The notes under the pieces are model-generated. The model was not told the origin of the DNA. It searched no databases and was given only the letters and a program-made list of their open reading frames with translations. This document shows positions 17,095 through 28,643 of a stretch of DNA of 64,000 nucleotides, piece after piece. The first letter of the stretch is position 1; the number at the start of each line of letters is the position of its first letter. The position numbers and the translations under genes are program-made. The stretch comes from Pusillimonas caeni (lineage in GTDB: Bacteria > Pseudomonadota > Gammaproteobacteria > Burkholderiales > Burkholderiaceae_B), in NCBI RefSeq assembly GCF_003545815.1, contig NZ_PDUW01000005.1, positions 248,001-312,000 on the forward strand, written 5' to 3'.

Positions 17095-17910
17095 TTACCC
17101 GTCGGCAAAAGGTTTGGGGGGCGACTCCGACCGATAGGGAGCGGCGTCGATGTCGTACTTGCGCATGAGCGCCCAGAACGCGCGGCGGTGCTTCTGGGCC
17201 GCGCGCGCGGCCATGGCGATGTTGCCGGAATGCCGGCCCAGCGCGGCCTTGATGTAGGCGGTTTCGAAGCGTTCTATGATTTTGCTTTTTGCGGCCCGGA
17301 AAGATTCGCGCGAGGTGGCGCTGCGCGATGCGCTGGCCGCCGCGTAGGCGTCGAGCTCGAGGCCGGTACGCTCAAGTATAGTCGAGCACAGCAAGGTCTC
17401 GTCGGCCGCCACGCCCGGACCGGCGTCCCGGTAGGGTTCGACGGACTCTTTGACGCCGAGCGCCGCGGGCACGGGCAGCGAGGGCCATGCCTGGACAGGA
17501 AGCCTCTTTTCGTCGAGCAGCCTTTCGATGCGCACACGCAGTTCTTCGGGGCATAGCGGCGCCCGCACGAAATCGTGCAGGCCCAGTTCGTAGAGATCGT
17601 TCAGGGCGGCCGCCTTGAGCTGGCCTATGAGGGCAAGCACGGGCGTTGCAAGGCGCCCGCGCGCGGCAAGCAGGCTGGTGCGCGCCCATGCCAGGTTGTG
17701 CGCGCTGACGGGTATCAGGCACACGTCGAAGCGGCGCAGCAGCATGGCCCCGCCTGCCAGACAACCGGAAGCGCCTTCGTGGCCGATGTCGATGCTGGGC
17801 AGCGGAGTATGAAAGTACAAACGGGCGCCCCAATGCCTGCCCGCCCAGGGACGTATCCAGTCGGCGGTGCAGGCTGTGCCGATCAAGGCGCAATCGAGTC
17901 TTTCCCTCAT
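17095..17910 (-). CDS. Response-regulator-like protein with a Fis-type helix-turn-helix
   Basis: A 271-residue putative transcription regulator. The C-terminal 45 residues (AYIKAALGRHSGN-IAMAARAAQ-KHRRAFWALMRKYDI) form a Fis-type helix-turn-helix as in NtrC-like activators, but no AAA+ sigma-54 domain is present. The N-terminal part (about 1-150) resembles a degenerate receiver domain without a clear phospho-acceptor Asp. The ATG at 17910 follows GGAGGGTGACC, so it is preferred over the upstream GTG. It lies between the atp operon and hemE; its targets are unknown. Confidence 0.7.
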   Translation of the reverse strand: MRERLDCALIGTACTADWIRPWAGRHWGARLYFHTPLPSIDIGHEGASGCLAGGAMLLRRFDVCLIPVSAHNLAWARTSLLAARGRLATPVLALIGQLKAAALNDLYELGLHDFVRAPLCPEELRVRIERLLDEKRLPVQAWPSLPVPAALGVKESVEPYRDAGPGVAADETLLCSTILERTGLELDAYAAASASRSATSRESFRAAKSKIIERFETAYIKAALGRHSGNIAMAARAAQKHRRAFWALMRKYDIDAAPYRSESPPKPFADG

Positions 17911-18104
17911 GGTCACCCTCCGTGTGGTGCGCGGCCCAGCCGCTCAGAATGAGCCAAGCTTAGTCAGACCACCAGAGCGCCACAATGGGCATTACCATTG
18001 ACTCGGAAACTACCTACACACGGCTGGACAACACCTGCGGATTGTGCTGCGCCGGCGCAGCCTCGGTCGAATCCCAAGGGGGGAACGCGCAGGGCCGCAA
18101 ACAG

Positions 18105-18136
18105 ACAAGCCTCTCCGGAACGCCGGAGAGGCTTGT
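18105..18136 (-). terminator. Terminator of the atp operon
   Basis: A perfect 14-bp stem (ACAAGCCTCTCCGG/CCGGAGAGGCTTGT) with a 4-nt loop lies 37 bp after the atpC stop codon, followed on the reverse strand by CTGTTTGC. Confidence 0.75.
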
Positions 18137-18172
18137 GTTGAACGGGCGGGCGAACCGCCGGGCACGCAGGAC

Positions 18173-18595
18173 CTAGCGGCGCATCTTGGACAGCTTGCGC
18201 GCCGCCGCGACCTGCGCCGCCAGCATGGCAAGCTCGGCCTCGACCACGGCGATGTCCTCTTTGTCCTTGGCGTTGCGCAGGGCCTCTTCGGCGCGCTCGC
18301 GCGCCTGGATGGCCTTGGCTTCGTCCAGGTCTTCGGCACGGATGGCGGTATCGGACAGTACCGTGACCCCGCCGGGCTGCACTTCGAGAATGCCTCCGGC
18401 GACGAATACGCTGACTTCCTCGCCGCTATCGGCCAGCACGATCTTGACGGTACCCGGCCGTATGCGTGAAATCAACGGCGTGTGTCCGGGCATGATGCCC
18501 AGTTCGCCCGACTCGCCAGGCAGCACCACGAATTTCGCCTCGCCGGCGAAAATCGATTCTTCTGCGCTGACGACGTCGACATGCAGGTTGGCCAT
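18173..18595 (-). CDS. atpC: ATP synthase F1 subunit epsilon
   Basis: A 140-residue epsilon subunit of the F1 central stalk. It shows the N-terminal beta-sandwich ([25 protein letters not shown]) and the C-terminal helical hairpin rich in Ala, Arg and Glu. It is the last gene of the atp operon, 12 bp after atpD. Confidence 0.96.
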   Translation of the reverse strand: MANLHVDVVSAEESIFAGEAKFVVLPGESGELGIMPGHTPLISRIRPGTVKIVLADSGEEVSVFVAGGILEVQPGGVTVLSDTAIRAEDLDEAKAIQARERAEEALRNAKDKEDIAVVEAELAMLAAQVAAARKLSKMRR

Positions 18596-18607
18596 AACTG
18601 ATCCCTA

Positions 18608-20038
<1,431 letters not shown>

Positions 20039-20075
20039 CTAAATATCTTTGACGGGATGCCTTGTTTGCCTATCG

Positions 20076-20987
20076 CTAGACAGCGGCAGCGCCCCCGACG
20101 ATTTCTGAAATTTCTTTCGTGATGGCAGCCTGACGGGTCTTGTTGTAGACCAGCTCGAGATCGCCGATGATCTTCTTGGCGTTGTCCGACGCCGCCTTCA
20201 TGGCGACCATGCGGGCCGATTGCTCGGACGCCATGTTTTCAGCCACGGCCTGATACACCAGGCCTTCGACGTACCGGAGCAGCAGGTCGTCGATGACGGA
20301 TTTCGCATCGGGCTCGTAGATGTAGTCCCAGCCGTATTGCGACTTGACCTGGGCGTTTTCCTGCGCCTGATCCGCGTCTTTGGACTGGAAGGGATCTTGC
20401 AGGCCGCTGGGCAGGGGCAGCAGGCGGATGAAGCTGGGGTCCTGCTTCATGGTATTGACGAAGCGGTTGGTCGCCAGGTACACGGCATCGATCTTGCCGT
20501 CGACGAAGTCGTCGAGCTGCACCTTGATGGCGCCGATGAGACGCTCGAGGTTGGGCGTGTCGCCCAGCTGCACTTCCTGGGAAACCAGGTTTGCGCCGAT
20601 GCGGGTCAGAAAGCCCAGGCCCTTGTTGCCCAACGCCGTGGCCTGCACCTTGATACCCTTCTGCTCGAACTCTTTCAAGCGGGACAGCGCCAGGCGGGTG
20701 ATGTTGGTGTTGAGACCGCCGCACAGGCCCTTGTCGGTGGTAACCAGCACGACGCCGACCGCTTTGACATCCTTGCGTTCAACCATGTACGCATGATGGT
20801 AGTCGGGATGCGCCTGCATCAGGTGTGCCGCGATTTCGCGCACCTTGGTTGCATAGGGACGGCCGGCCCGCATCCTGTCCTGCGCCTTGCGCATCTTGGA
20901 TGCCGCCACCATCTCCATGGCTTTGGTGATCTTCCGCGTGTTTTGCACGCTTTTGATCTTGGTTCGAATTTCCTTAATTCCGGCCAT
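20076..20987 (-). CDS. atpG: ATP synthase F1 subunit gamma
   Basis: A 303-residue central-stalk subunit. It has the typical N-terminus [24 protein letters not shown] and the C-terminal segment [18 protein letters not shown] followed by [10 protein letters not shown], which form the rotor coiled coil. It is located between atpA and atpD as in most proteobacteria. Confidence 0.97.
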   Translation of the reverse strand: MAGIKEIRTKIKSVQNTRKITKAMEMVAASKMRKAQDRMRAGRPYATKVREIAAHLMQAHPDYHHAYMVERKDVKAVGVVLVTTDKGLCGGLNTNITRLALSRLKEFEQKGIKVQATALGNKGLGFLTRIGANLVSQEVQLGDTPNLERLIGAIKVQLDDFVDGKIDAVYLATNRFVNTMKQDPSFIRLLPLPSGLQDPFQSKDADQAQENAQVKSQYGWDYIYEPDAKSVIDDLLLRYVEGLVYQAVAENMASEQSARMVAMKAASDNAKKIIGDLELVYNKTRQAAITKEISEIVGGAAAV

Positions 20988-21089
20988 CGCACTTCCTGTC
21001 AGGGCGTTGTCGCGGGTCGGTGTCGGAACCGGCCCGCATTACGTTCGGACTACCGGGGCACGGGCCCGGGCAGTCCTCGCCAATCAAAC

Positions 21090-22631
21090 TTAAAAAGCAC
21101 CGTGCTTCTTGAATTCCTCAATGGCAGCGGCAAGCTCGGCCTCGTCTTCCTTGGACAGCTCCTTCTTGTCTTCGATACGCTGCACCAGGGCTTCGTTCTT
21201 GGACTTCAGGGAGTCTTTCAGCGCTTTCTCGAAGGGCAGGATCTGCTCGACGTCGAGGTCGTCCAGATAGCCCTTGGTGACGCTGAACAGCGAGACGGCC
21301 AGTTCCCAGACCTGCAAAGGCTGATACTGGGGCTGCTTGAGCAGTTCGACCACGCGCTTGCCGCGCTCGAGCTGGCGCCGGGTGGCGTCGTCGAGGTCGG
21401 AGGCAAACTGGGCGAAGGCGGCCAATTCGCGATACTGGGCCAGGTCGGTACGGATACCGCCGGACAGCTTCTTGACGACCTTGGTCTGGGCGGAACCGCC
21501 CACACGCGACACCGAGATACCGGCGTTGATGGCGGGACGCACACCCGCGTTGAACAGGTCGGTTTCCAGGAAGATCTGGCCGTCGGTAATGGAGATGACG
21601 TTGGTCGGAACGAAGGCGGACACGTCGCCGGCCTGGGTTTCGATGATGGGCAGCGCGGTCAGCGAACCGGTCTTGCCCTTGACGGCGCCCTGGGTGAACT
21701 GCTCGACGTAGTCGGCGTTGACGCGGGCCGCGCGCTCGAGCAGGCGGGAGTGCAGGTAGAACACGTCGCCGGGGTAGGCTTCACGGCCGGGAGGGCGGCG
21801 CAGCAGCAGCGACACCTGGCGATAGGCCCAGGCCTGCTTGGTCAGGTCGTCGTACACGATGAGGGCGTCTTCGCCGCGATCGCGGAAGTACTCGCCCATG
21901 GTGCAGCCCGAGTAGGCGGCCAGGTATTGCATGGCGGCCGAATCGGAGGCGGCTGCCGCCACGACGATGGTGTATTCCATGGCGCCGTGTTCTTCGAGCT
22001 TGCGCACCACGTTGTTGATGGTGGACGCCTTCTGGCCGATGGCCACGTACACGCAGGTGACGTTCTTGCCCTTCTGGCTGATGATGGTGTCGACGGCGAC
22101 GGCGGTTTTACCGGTTTGGCGGTCGCCGATGATGAGCTCACGCTGGCCGCGGCCGATAGGCACCATCGAATCGATGGCCTTGATGCCGGTCTGAAGCGGC
22201 TGGTCGACCGACTGGCGGGCGATCACGCCGGGCGCGACCTTTTCGATGATGTCGGTCGCTTTGGCGTTGATCGGGCCCTTGCCGTCGATGGGCGCGCCCA
22301 GGGCGTCGACCACGCGGCCGCGCAGCTCGGGGCCGACGGGCACTTCGAGAATGCGGCCGGTGGTCTTGACCGTGTCGCCTTCGGAGACACCGGTGTAGTC
22401 GCCCAGAATCACGGCGCCCACGGAGTCGCGCTCGAGGTTGAGCGCAAGGCCGTATACATTGTTGGGGAATTCGAGCATTTCGCCCTGCATCACGTCGGAC
22501 AGGCCGTGGATGCGGGTAATGCCGTCGGTCACGGAAACGACCGTGCCTTGCGTACGTACGTCGGTGGACGCGCCCAAGCCTTCGATGCGGCTCTTGAGCA
22601 GCTCGCTGATCTCTGACGGGTTAAGTTGCAT
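21090..22631 (-). CDS. atpA: ATP synthase F1 subunit alpha
   Basis: A 513-residue non-catalytic nucleotide-binding subunit with Walker A GDRQTGKT, the alpha signature around [17 protein letters not shown], and the N-terminal delta-binding region [17 protein letters not shown]. Length equals the E. coli protein. Confidence 0.98.
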   Translation of the reverse strand: MQLNPSEISELLKSRIEGLGASTDVRTQGTVVSVTDGITRIHGLSDVMQGEMLEFPNNVYGLALNLERDSVGAVILGDYTGVSEGDTVKTTGRILEVPVGPELRGRVVDALGAPIDGKGPINAKATDIIEKVAPGVIARQSVDQPLQTGIKAIDSMVPIGRGQRELIIGDRQTGKTAVAVDTIISQKGKNVTCVYVAIGQKASTINNVVRKLEEHGAMEYTIVVAAAASDSAAMQYLAAYSGCTMGEYFRDRGEDALIVYDDLTKQAWAYRQVSLLLRRPPGREAYPGDVFYLHSRLLERAARVNADYVEQFTQGAVKGKTGSLTALPIIETQAGDVSAFVPTNVISITDGQIFLETDLFNAGVRPAINAGISVSRVGGSAQTKVVKKLSGGIRTDLAQYRELAAFAQFASDLDDATRRQLERGKRVVELLKQPQYQPLQVWELAVSLFSVTKGYLDDLDVEQILPFEKALKDSLKSKNEALVQRIEDKKELSKEDEAELAAAIEEFKKHGAF

Positions 22632-22666
22632 GTTCAGACTCCTGGAATCCTGTTGACCGGCTCGCC

Positions 22667-23206
22667 CTAGGCGGCCAGCGTATCGCGCATGCGGACCAAC
22701 TGGGCCCGCACAGAAGTATCGAGTACTTGGTCGCCAACCACCACGCGCACGCCGCCGATGAGATCGGCATCGACGGTGACGGCCGGCTTGAGTTTGAGGC
22801 CGAATTTCTTTTCGAGAGCAGCGACGAGATCCTGCACTTGAGCGTCGGACAGCGCGAAGGCGCTGGTGATCTCGGCCAGCGCGGTACCTTCGAACCGGTT
22901 CTTCAGCAGGTCGAACTGCTCGGCGATTTCGGGCAGGACCAGCATGCGGTCGTTGCCGACCAGCAATTCGATGAAGTTGCGAGCCGTTGCCGAAACGGGT
23001 AATTTGACCAGGCCTGTAAACAACTCGACGCGCTGGGCGTCGTTCAGGCGCGGGTCGGTGAGCGCTTCTCGTACGTCTTCGAGCTTCGCCAGCCCGGCGA
23101 GCTCGTTGAGCAGCCCCGACCAGGACTCCAGATTGGCGCTTTCGTTCTGAGCCGCCTGGAATAGCGCTTCGGCGTAGGGTCTTGCGATAGTCGATAGTTC
23201 AGCCAT
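22667..23206 (-). CDS. atpH: ATP synthase F1 subunit delta
   Basis: A 179-residue peripheral-stalk subunit (OSCP homologue). Marks are the N-terminal [12 protein letters not shown] and the C-terminal signature [19 protein letters not shown]. It lies between atpF and atpA. Confidence 0.96.
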   Translation of the reverse strand: MAELSTIARPYAEALFQAAQNESANLESWSGLLNELAGLAKLEDVREALTDPRLNDAQRVELFTGLVKLPVSATARNFIELLVGNDRMLVLPEIAEQFDLLKNRFEGTALAEITSAFALSDAQVQDLVAALEKKFGLKLKPAVTVDADLIGGVRVVVGDQVLDTSVRAQLVRMRDTLAA

Positions 23207-23221
23207 TGCCTGCCCTGATGA

Positions 23222-23692
23222 TTACAATTGTGCCTTGAGCTGGTTCAGCAGCTCGGCGTGTGCCTGTGCATCGACCTCGCGCTGGAGGATCTGCTCTGCA
23301 CCCTTGACCGCCAGAACCGCCACGTCGGCGCGCAGACCGTCGCGAGCACGCTGGACCTCTTGGGCGGCGTCCTGCTTGGCTTGCGCGAGGATTCGGGCCT
23401 TCTCGGCCTCGGCTTCGCGGCGGGCCTCGTCGATGATGCTGGCCGCCTGCTTCTCAGCCTCGAGCATGCGAGCATGATTTTCAGTCTTGGCCGCAGCTTC
23501 GATCACGTTGATGCGCGCTTGCGCCTGGGCGAGGTCGGCCTTGCCCTTTTCGGCGGCCGCAAGGCCGTCGGCGATCTTCTGACGGCGATCGTCCATTGCC
23601 TTCGTGAGGGGCGGCCATACGAATTTCATCGTAAACCAGCCCAACACGAAAAACACGATCATCTGAAAAAAGAGAGTCGCGTTTAAATTCAC
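23222..23692 (-). CDS. atpF: ATP synthase Fo subunit b
   Basis: A 156-residue peripheral-stalk subunit with one N-terminal membrane helix ([18 protein letters not shown]) and a long charged helix (about 30-150) that dimerises as a coiled coil and contacts delta. Length equals that of E. coli b. Confidence 0.97.
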   Translation of the reverse strand: MNLNATLFFQMIVFFVLGWFTMKFVWPPLTKAMDDRRQKIADGLAAAEKGKADLAQAQARINVIEAAAKTENHARMLEAEKQAASIIDEARREAEAEKARILAQAKQDAAQEVQRARDGLRADVAVLAVKGAEQILQREVDAQAHAELLNQLKAQL

Positions 23693-23823
23693 GGTCGTTT
23701 CCCTTTAATACCACTTGTGCCAGACAGCCCCGCTGCATGACACCATGTCCAAGCCGTCGGCGGCGCCCCGTGTGCGAAGCGCGCCAAACGGCTGCTTACC
23801 CGCATGGATGCGGGCTTGGTCGC

Positions 23824-24102
<279 letters not shown>

Positions 24103-24177
24103 TCAAAAAAGAAAACTTCTTTGCAAGAACACCTTGCGCCCCGGCCGAGACGAATGCCACCCCGGACCGGAATTCGA

Positions 24178-25062
24178 TCAATGGTCTTCGTGAGCTAACC
24201 CTACATAGACGAGGGACAGCATCATGAAAATATAGGCCTGGAGCAGGACGATGAGGATGTGGAAGATCGCCCACACCGACCCTGCGAGAACATGACCGAT
24301 ACCCAAGCCGATGCTTGCACCATTAAATCCGGCCCATGCACCGCCCAGCAGGGCGATAAGCATGAATAGCAATTCGCCGGCAAACATGTTGCCGAACAAC
24401 CGCATTCCCAGCGACACCGTTTTGGCGGCGTACTCCATGAGGTTCAAAAGCAGATTGAAGGGAACCAGTAGCAGGCCGACGACGCCATGGCCGTGGAAAG
24501 GCGCGGTGAACAGGCCCTTGACGAAGCCGCCGCCGCCTTTGATCTTGATGCCGTACCAAAGGGTAAGCACCAGCACGCCCAGCGACATGCCCATGGGCAC
24601 GTTCAGGTCGGCCGTCGGAAGAATGCGGTGATAATAAAGAGGATCGTGATGCTCGACCGCCAGGCCCAGCTTGATGAAGATCCAGCCCAGCAGGTCGACC
24701 GGCACCAGGTCGAGGGTATTCATGAGAATGACCCACAGGAATACGGTAAGGGCCAGTGGCGCCACGAAGCGGCGGGAGGTTTCGTTGGGGATGATGGACT
24801 TGGCTTCGTCGGCCACCATGCCGACCAGCATCTCGACCCCCATCTGGAAGCGCCCGGGCACCCCGGCGGTGGCCGATTTGGCCGCGCGCCATAGCACGAA
24901 AATGACAATGGCGCCCATGAAGATGGACCAGAAAAGCGAGTCGTAGTTGACAACGCTGAAATCAGCGATGGCGGTCTGCTTTTCACCCAGACTGTTCAAG
25001 TGAACCAGGTGATGCTGAATGTAATCAGACTGTGGCGACGACGCGTTGCTAGCAGCAGCCAT
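24178..25062 (-). CDS. atpB: ATP synthase Fo subunit a
   Basis: A 294-residue proton-channel subunit with five to six membrane helices. It contains the essential arginine segment [15 protein letters not shown] and the C-terminal [22 protein letters not shown]. The frame is open further upstream, but the ATG at 25062 (MAAASNAS) gives the family N-terminus and follows CAGGGTAGGGTTCCA. Confidence 0.96.
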   Translation of the reverse strand: MAAASNASSPQSDYIQHHLVHLNSLGEKQTAIADFSVVNYDSLFWSIFMGAIVIFVLWRAAKSATAGVPGRFQMGVEMLVGMVADEAKSIIPNETSRRFVAPLALTVFLWVILMNTLDLVPVDLLGWIFIKLGLAVEHHDPLYYHRILPTADLNVPMGMSLGVLVLTLWYGIKIKGGGGFVKGLFTAPFHGHGVVGLLLVPFNLLLNLMEYAAKTVSLGMRLFGNMFAGELLFMLIALLGGAWAGFNGASIGLGIGHVLAGSVWAIFHILIVLLQAYIFMMLSLVYVGLAHEDH

Positions 25063-25142
25063 TGGAACCCTACCCTGTAAACTGATGACAAGGACGCGCC
25101 ATTCGCCAGAACGCCACGCCCGAAAACTTTGTATCCAACCGG

Positions 25143-25610
25143 CTATGGCAGCCGGCGAAACACCAGCAAAAGCACATAACCCTTTAACACGCACACCAGC
25201 CCGAACAGCAAAGCCGGCCACACCAACCAGCCCTGGCCCAGATAAGCAGCCAGCGCCAGAAGCAATACCGCGGAACCCAGCTTGACGAGCTCACCCATGA
25301 AGAAGGTAAGCGGGCTGGCCTGCCGAGAGCTCATCAACCCCATGAGCAATCGCATTGCAAAAAGCGCATTGGGTATGAAATAGGCGCCGGCCCCGATGAG
25401 TGCCGATGCACCCGCCGCCGCCCCTGCCACGAGCCACGAGATGAGACCCGCCGCCAGCCCCATGACGGCCTGAGCCGCCAGAGCGCGAAGCAGGCCTCGC
25501 CCCGCCTTGTATCTGAGCCGTTCGCGGTCGGCATCGCTAAGCACGATGGCGGCAACCGGATCTTGCCGGCCGGCGCCGGATTCTTGCGCGCCGCCACCGC
25601 TGTTTTGCAT
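25143..25610 (-). CDS. atpI: ATP synthase protein I (AtpI)
   Basis: A 155-residue membrane protein, first gene of the atp operon, which assists assembly of the c-ring or magnesium uptake in related bacteria. Four hydrophobic segments are visible. The ATG at 25610 follows GGGGAAAGC, so it is preferred over upstream in-frame starts, which would add about 53 residues. It lies 80 bp before atpB. Confidence 0.85.
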   Translation of the reverse strand: MQNSGGGAQESGAGRQDPVAAIVLSDADRERLRYKAGRGLLRALAAQAVMGLAAGLISWLVAGAAAGASALIGAGAYFIPNALFAMRLLMGLMSSRQASPLTFFMGELVKLGSAVLLLALAAYLGQGWLVWPALLFGLVCVLKGYVLLLVFRRLP

Positions 25611-25719
25611 GCTTTCCCCGCGTCTCGCTCTTGGGTTCTGCTCATGGGTTTTGGTCATGGCATGGCCCATCTTCGTACCGCTCGCTGTCTTGGCCCAGCG
25701 TGTTGCGTCAAACTCGTAG

Positions 25720-25749
25720 AGTATAACTTTATTTTTTGGCGGTAAGCAA
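25720..25749 (-). promoter_or_regulatory. Probable atp operon promoter
   Basis: On the reverse strand TTGCTT (25749-25744) and TATACT (25725-25720) are separated by 18 bp, about 110 bp upstream of the chosen atpI start. The spacer is AT-rich. Confidence 0.5.
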
Positions 25750-25870
25750 ATTGTCAGCTTGTAAAACAACAGTTTCCCGGCATCGCGCGATGATGCGGAT
25801 ATAGGTTAGAAAGAACCGATGAAGGGGCCCGCGACCGAAGCGCACAGCCACCTTCTCAGGTTCGTATGGA

Positions 25871-26647
25871 TCAGCGGTGCTTGAAGTCCGGCTCGCGCTT
25901 TTCAACGAAAGCCGCCATGCCCTCTTTCTGATCGTCGGTCGAGAACAGCGCGTGGAAATTGCGGCGCTCGGCCAGCATGCCTTCGTTCAGAGGCATTTCG
26001 TACGCCCGGTTGATGCATTCCTTGGCCATCATGACCGAAACCAGTGACTTGGAGGCGATGACGCGCGCGGCTTCCAGCGCTTCGTCGAGCAGCTTTTCGG
26101 CCGGCACCACCCTGGCCACCAGGCCGGCGCGCTCGGCTTCTTCGGCATTGATCATGCGCGCCGTCAGCACCATGTCCATGGCCTTGGCCTTGCCCACGGC
26201 GCGGGGCAGGCGCTGCGTGCCGCCGAAGCCGGGAATGATGCCCAGGTTGATTTCCGGCTGGCCGAAGCGCGCATTGTCGGCGGCGATGATGAAATCGCAC
26301 TGCATGGCCAGCTCGCAGCCGCCGCCCAGCGCATAGCCCGATACCGCGGCGATGATGGGCTTGCGGATCCGGCGCAGCGACTCCCAGTTGTGTCCGAGAT
26401 AATCCTGCTTGTAGACGTCGGCGTAGGACCAGTCCTTCATGGCGGCAATGTCGGCGCCCGCGGCAAAGGCCTTCTCGCTGCCGGTCAGCACGATGGCCCC
26501 GATACCGTCGTCGGCATCGAATGCCCGCAGGGCTTCGGCCAGTTCGTCGACCACCTGGTTGTTCAACGCATTCAATACCTTGGGACGGTTCAAGGTAAGC
26601 AGTCCGACCCTGCCACGGGTCTCGATCTTTACCAGCGCTTCGGTCAT
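25871..26647 (-). CDS. Enoyl-CoA hydratase/isomerase family protein
   Basis: A 258-residue crotonase-fold enzyme that hydrates trans-2-enoyl-CoA in beta-oxidation. The oxyanion-hole segments (EKAFAAGADIAAM, SGYALGGGCELAM) and both catalytic glutamates (GGGCELAM and PEINLGIIPGFGGTQRL) are present, so true hydratase activity is expected. The ATG at 26647 follows AGAGGAAAGGGC. It diverges from the M61 peptidase gene with 31 bp between start codons. Confidence 0.93.
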   Translation of the reverse strand: MTEALVKIETRGRVGLLTLNRPKVLNALNNQVVDELAEALRAFDADDGIGAIVLTGSEKAFAAGADIAAMKDWSYADVYKQDYLGHNWESLRRIRKPIIAAVSGYALGGGCELAMQCDFIIAADNARFGQPEINLGIIPGFGGTQRLPRAVGKAKAMDMVLTARMINAEEAERAGLVARVVPAEKLLDEALEAARVIASKSLVSVMMAKECINRAYEMPLNEGMLAERRNFHALFSTDDQKEGMAAFVEKREPDFKHR

Positions 26648-26678
26648 GCCCTTTCCTCTTGCACAGTAATATAGTGGG

Positions 26679-28445
26679 ATGAAAATAGAACCCATACTTT
26701 ACAGCCTAACGCCCTTCGATCCCGCCGGACACCGTTTTCGCATCGAGCTGCGGGTGCCGCGCCCCCATGCGCGCGGCCAGCAATTGAATTTACCCGCCTG
26801 GATTCCGGGCAGCTACCTGGTGCGCGACTTCTCGCGCCAGATCGAGACCATCCGCGCACGCAGCGGCGGCAAGCCGGTCGCCGTGCGCAAGACCGGCAAC
26901 CACAGCTGGCAGTGCGAGCCCTGCCGCGGTCCGCTGCATGTGGAGTACATCGTCTATGCCTGGGACCTTTCCGTGCGCGGCGCCCATCTGGACGAAACCC
27001 ACGCCTTCTTCAACGGCACCAGCGTCTTTCTTTCGCCCGCGGGCCACGAGCGAGCGCCCTGCCTGCTTCATCTGCATCCGCCCACGCACGCCCGCAACTG
27101 GAAGGTCTACACCAGCCTGCCGCCGGCGAACGGACGCGCGGCGGCGGCCAAGCGGCATGGCTTCGGGCTTTATGCCGCGCCCGACTATGACGCCCTCATC
27201 GATCATCCCGTCGAAATGGGCACGCCCCAGGTGGCGCGCTTCATGGCCCATGGTGCGGAGCACGAACTGGTCTTCACCGGTGTCCTGCCCAACCTCGATC
27301 TCAAGCGCATCGCCGCCGACGTCAAGAAGATCTGCGAAGCGCAGATCGCCCTGTTCGAGCCCGAATCGCTGCGCGCGCCCTTCCTGGATTCCGCAGACCG
27401 ATACGTATTCATGACCATGGTGGTGGGCGATGGCTACGGCGGGCTGGAGCATCGCGCCTCCACCGCGCTGATGGCTTCGCGCCGCGACCTGCCCACCCTG
27501 GGCCGGCCCGACGCGGGAGAAGGCTACGAGAACTTCCTGGGCCTGGTCAGCCACGAGTATTTCCATACCTGGAACGTCAAGCGCATCAAGCCGGCGGCCT
27601 TTGCGCCCTACGACCTTGCGCGCGAGAACCATACCCAACTGCTCTGGGTGTCCGAAGGCTTCACCTCGTACTATGACGACCTGATGCTGATGCGCTCCGG
27701 CGTCATCGACCACAAGGCCTATCTGGCCCGCCTCGCCAAGACCATCTCGGCCGTACGGCGCGGGCCGGGACGGCACAAGCAGTCGGTCGCCGAGAGCTCT
27801 TTCGACGCCTGGACGCGCTACTACAAGCAGGACGAAAACTCTCCCAACGCGCTGGTCAGCTACTACACCAAGGGTTCGCTGGTGGCGGCGGGGCTGGACA
27901 TGCTCGTCCGCCGCGAAACCCGGGGCGCCAAATCGCTGGACGACGTGATGCGGCTGATGTGGCGGCGCTACGGCAGGCGCTTCTACCAGGGCCAAGGCAA
28001 GGGCGTGCCCGAAGACGCCATGGCCGGCCTGGTGCAAGAGGCCACCGGGGTGGACGCCTCGGACTTCATTGCCCGCTACGCCTACGGCCGCGAAGACGTG
28101 CCGCTGGAGTCGCTGCTGGCCGGCCAGGGCATCGCCCTGAGCTGGAAAACCTCCTCGACCACGCCCTCCCTCGACATCCGCACCCGCCTCAGCCATGACG
28201 AAGTGCAGATCGCCACGGTCTACGAGGGCGGCGCGGCGCATCAGGGCGGGCTCTCGGCCGGCGACGCGCTGGTGGCCGTGGACGGCCTGCGCGTCACCCG
28301 CGACGGCGGGCTCGAGCGTTTGCTGTCGGCCTATCAGGCGGGACAGACGGTGACCATACATGTATTCCGCAGGGACGAGCTGCGGGCCTTCACGATAGTG
28401 CTGTCACAGCCCGAGCCGGGCGAGTGCGTGTTGGCGGCAGAGTGA
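26679..28445 (+). CDS. M61-family aminopeptidase with PDZ domain
   Basis: A 588-residue peptidase resembling glycyl aminopeptidases. An N-terminal beta domain (1-170) precedes a gluzincin catalytic domain with the zinc motif HEYFHTWNVKRIKP and the glutamate in LLWVSEGFTSYYDD. A C-terminal PDZ domain (about 495-580) follows. No signal peptide is seen. Its stop codon at 28443-28445 directly abuts the 67-bp repeat that flanks the Fic insert. Before that insertion it probably faced the FAD oxidoreductase gene with their stops 2 bp apart. Confidence 0.93.
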   Translation: MKIEPILYSLTPFDPAGHRFRIELRVPRPHARGQQLNLPAWIPGSYLVRDFSRQIETIRARSGGKPVAVRKTGNHSWQCEPCRGPLHVEYIVYAWDLSVRGAHLDETHAFFNGTSVFLSPAGHERAPCLLHLHPPTHARNWKVYTSLPPANGRAAAAKRHGFGLYAAPDYDALIDHPVEMGTPQVARFMAHGAEHELVFTGVLPNLDLKRIAADVKKICEAQIALFEPESLRAPFLDSADRYVFMTMVVGDGYGGLEHRASTALMASRRDLPTLGRPDAGEGYENFLGLVSHEYFHTWNVKRIKPAAFAPYDLARENHTQLLWVSEGFTSYYDDLMLMRSGVIDHKAYLARLAKTISAVRRGPGRHKQSVAESSFDAWTRYYKQDENSPNALVSYYTKGSLVAAGLDMLVRRETRGAKSLDDVMRLMWRRYGRRFYQGQGKGVPEDAMAGLVQEATGVDASDFIARYAYGREDVPLESLLAGQGIALSWKTSSTTPSLDIRTRLSHDEVQIATVYEGGAAHQGGLSAGDALVAVDGLRVTRDGGLERLLSAYQAGQTVTIHVFRRDELRAFTIVLSQPEPGECVLAAE

Positions 28446-28512
28446 CCTCAACGCCTGGACTCAATCCGGGCCTGGATCGCCTTGGCCGCCGTGACACCGT
28501 CGGCCATGGCCG
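28446..28512. repeat. Direct repeat, left copy (flanks the Fic insert)
   Basis: A 67-bp copy of the sequence at 29847-29913, differing at one base (28456 T against 29857 C). It reproduces the last 21 codons and stop of the oxidoreductase gene, read on the reverse strand, now cut off from the rest of that gene. Confidence 0.95.
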
Positions 28513-28643
28513 GCCACTGGCTCCTGACATACTGGTAGCGGCACGTCAAAAACCCCCCATCGTTTTGATATAGGAAACTTGCCCTGGTCCCGCGAGCTGA
28601 CATACGATTGCTGTTAAATCAGAACACAATAGGTTTTTGACAT

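Noticed and set aside
20220-22616. A 798-codon plus-strand open frame
   Set aside because: It is antisense to atpG and atpA, which are certain. High GC with few stop codons explains its length, and it has no family features.
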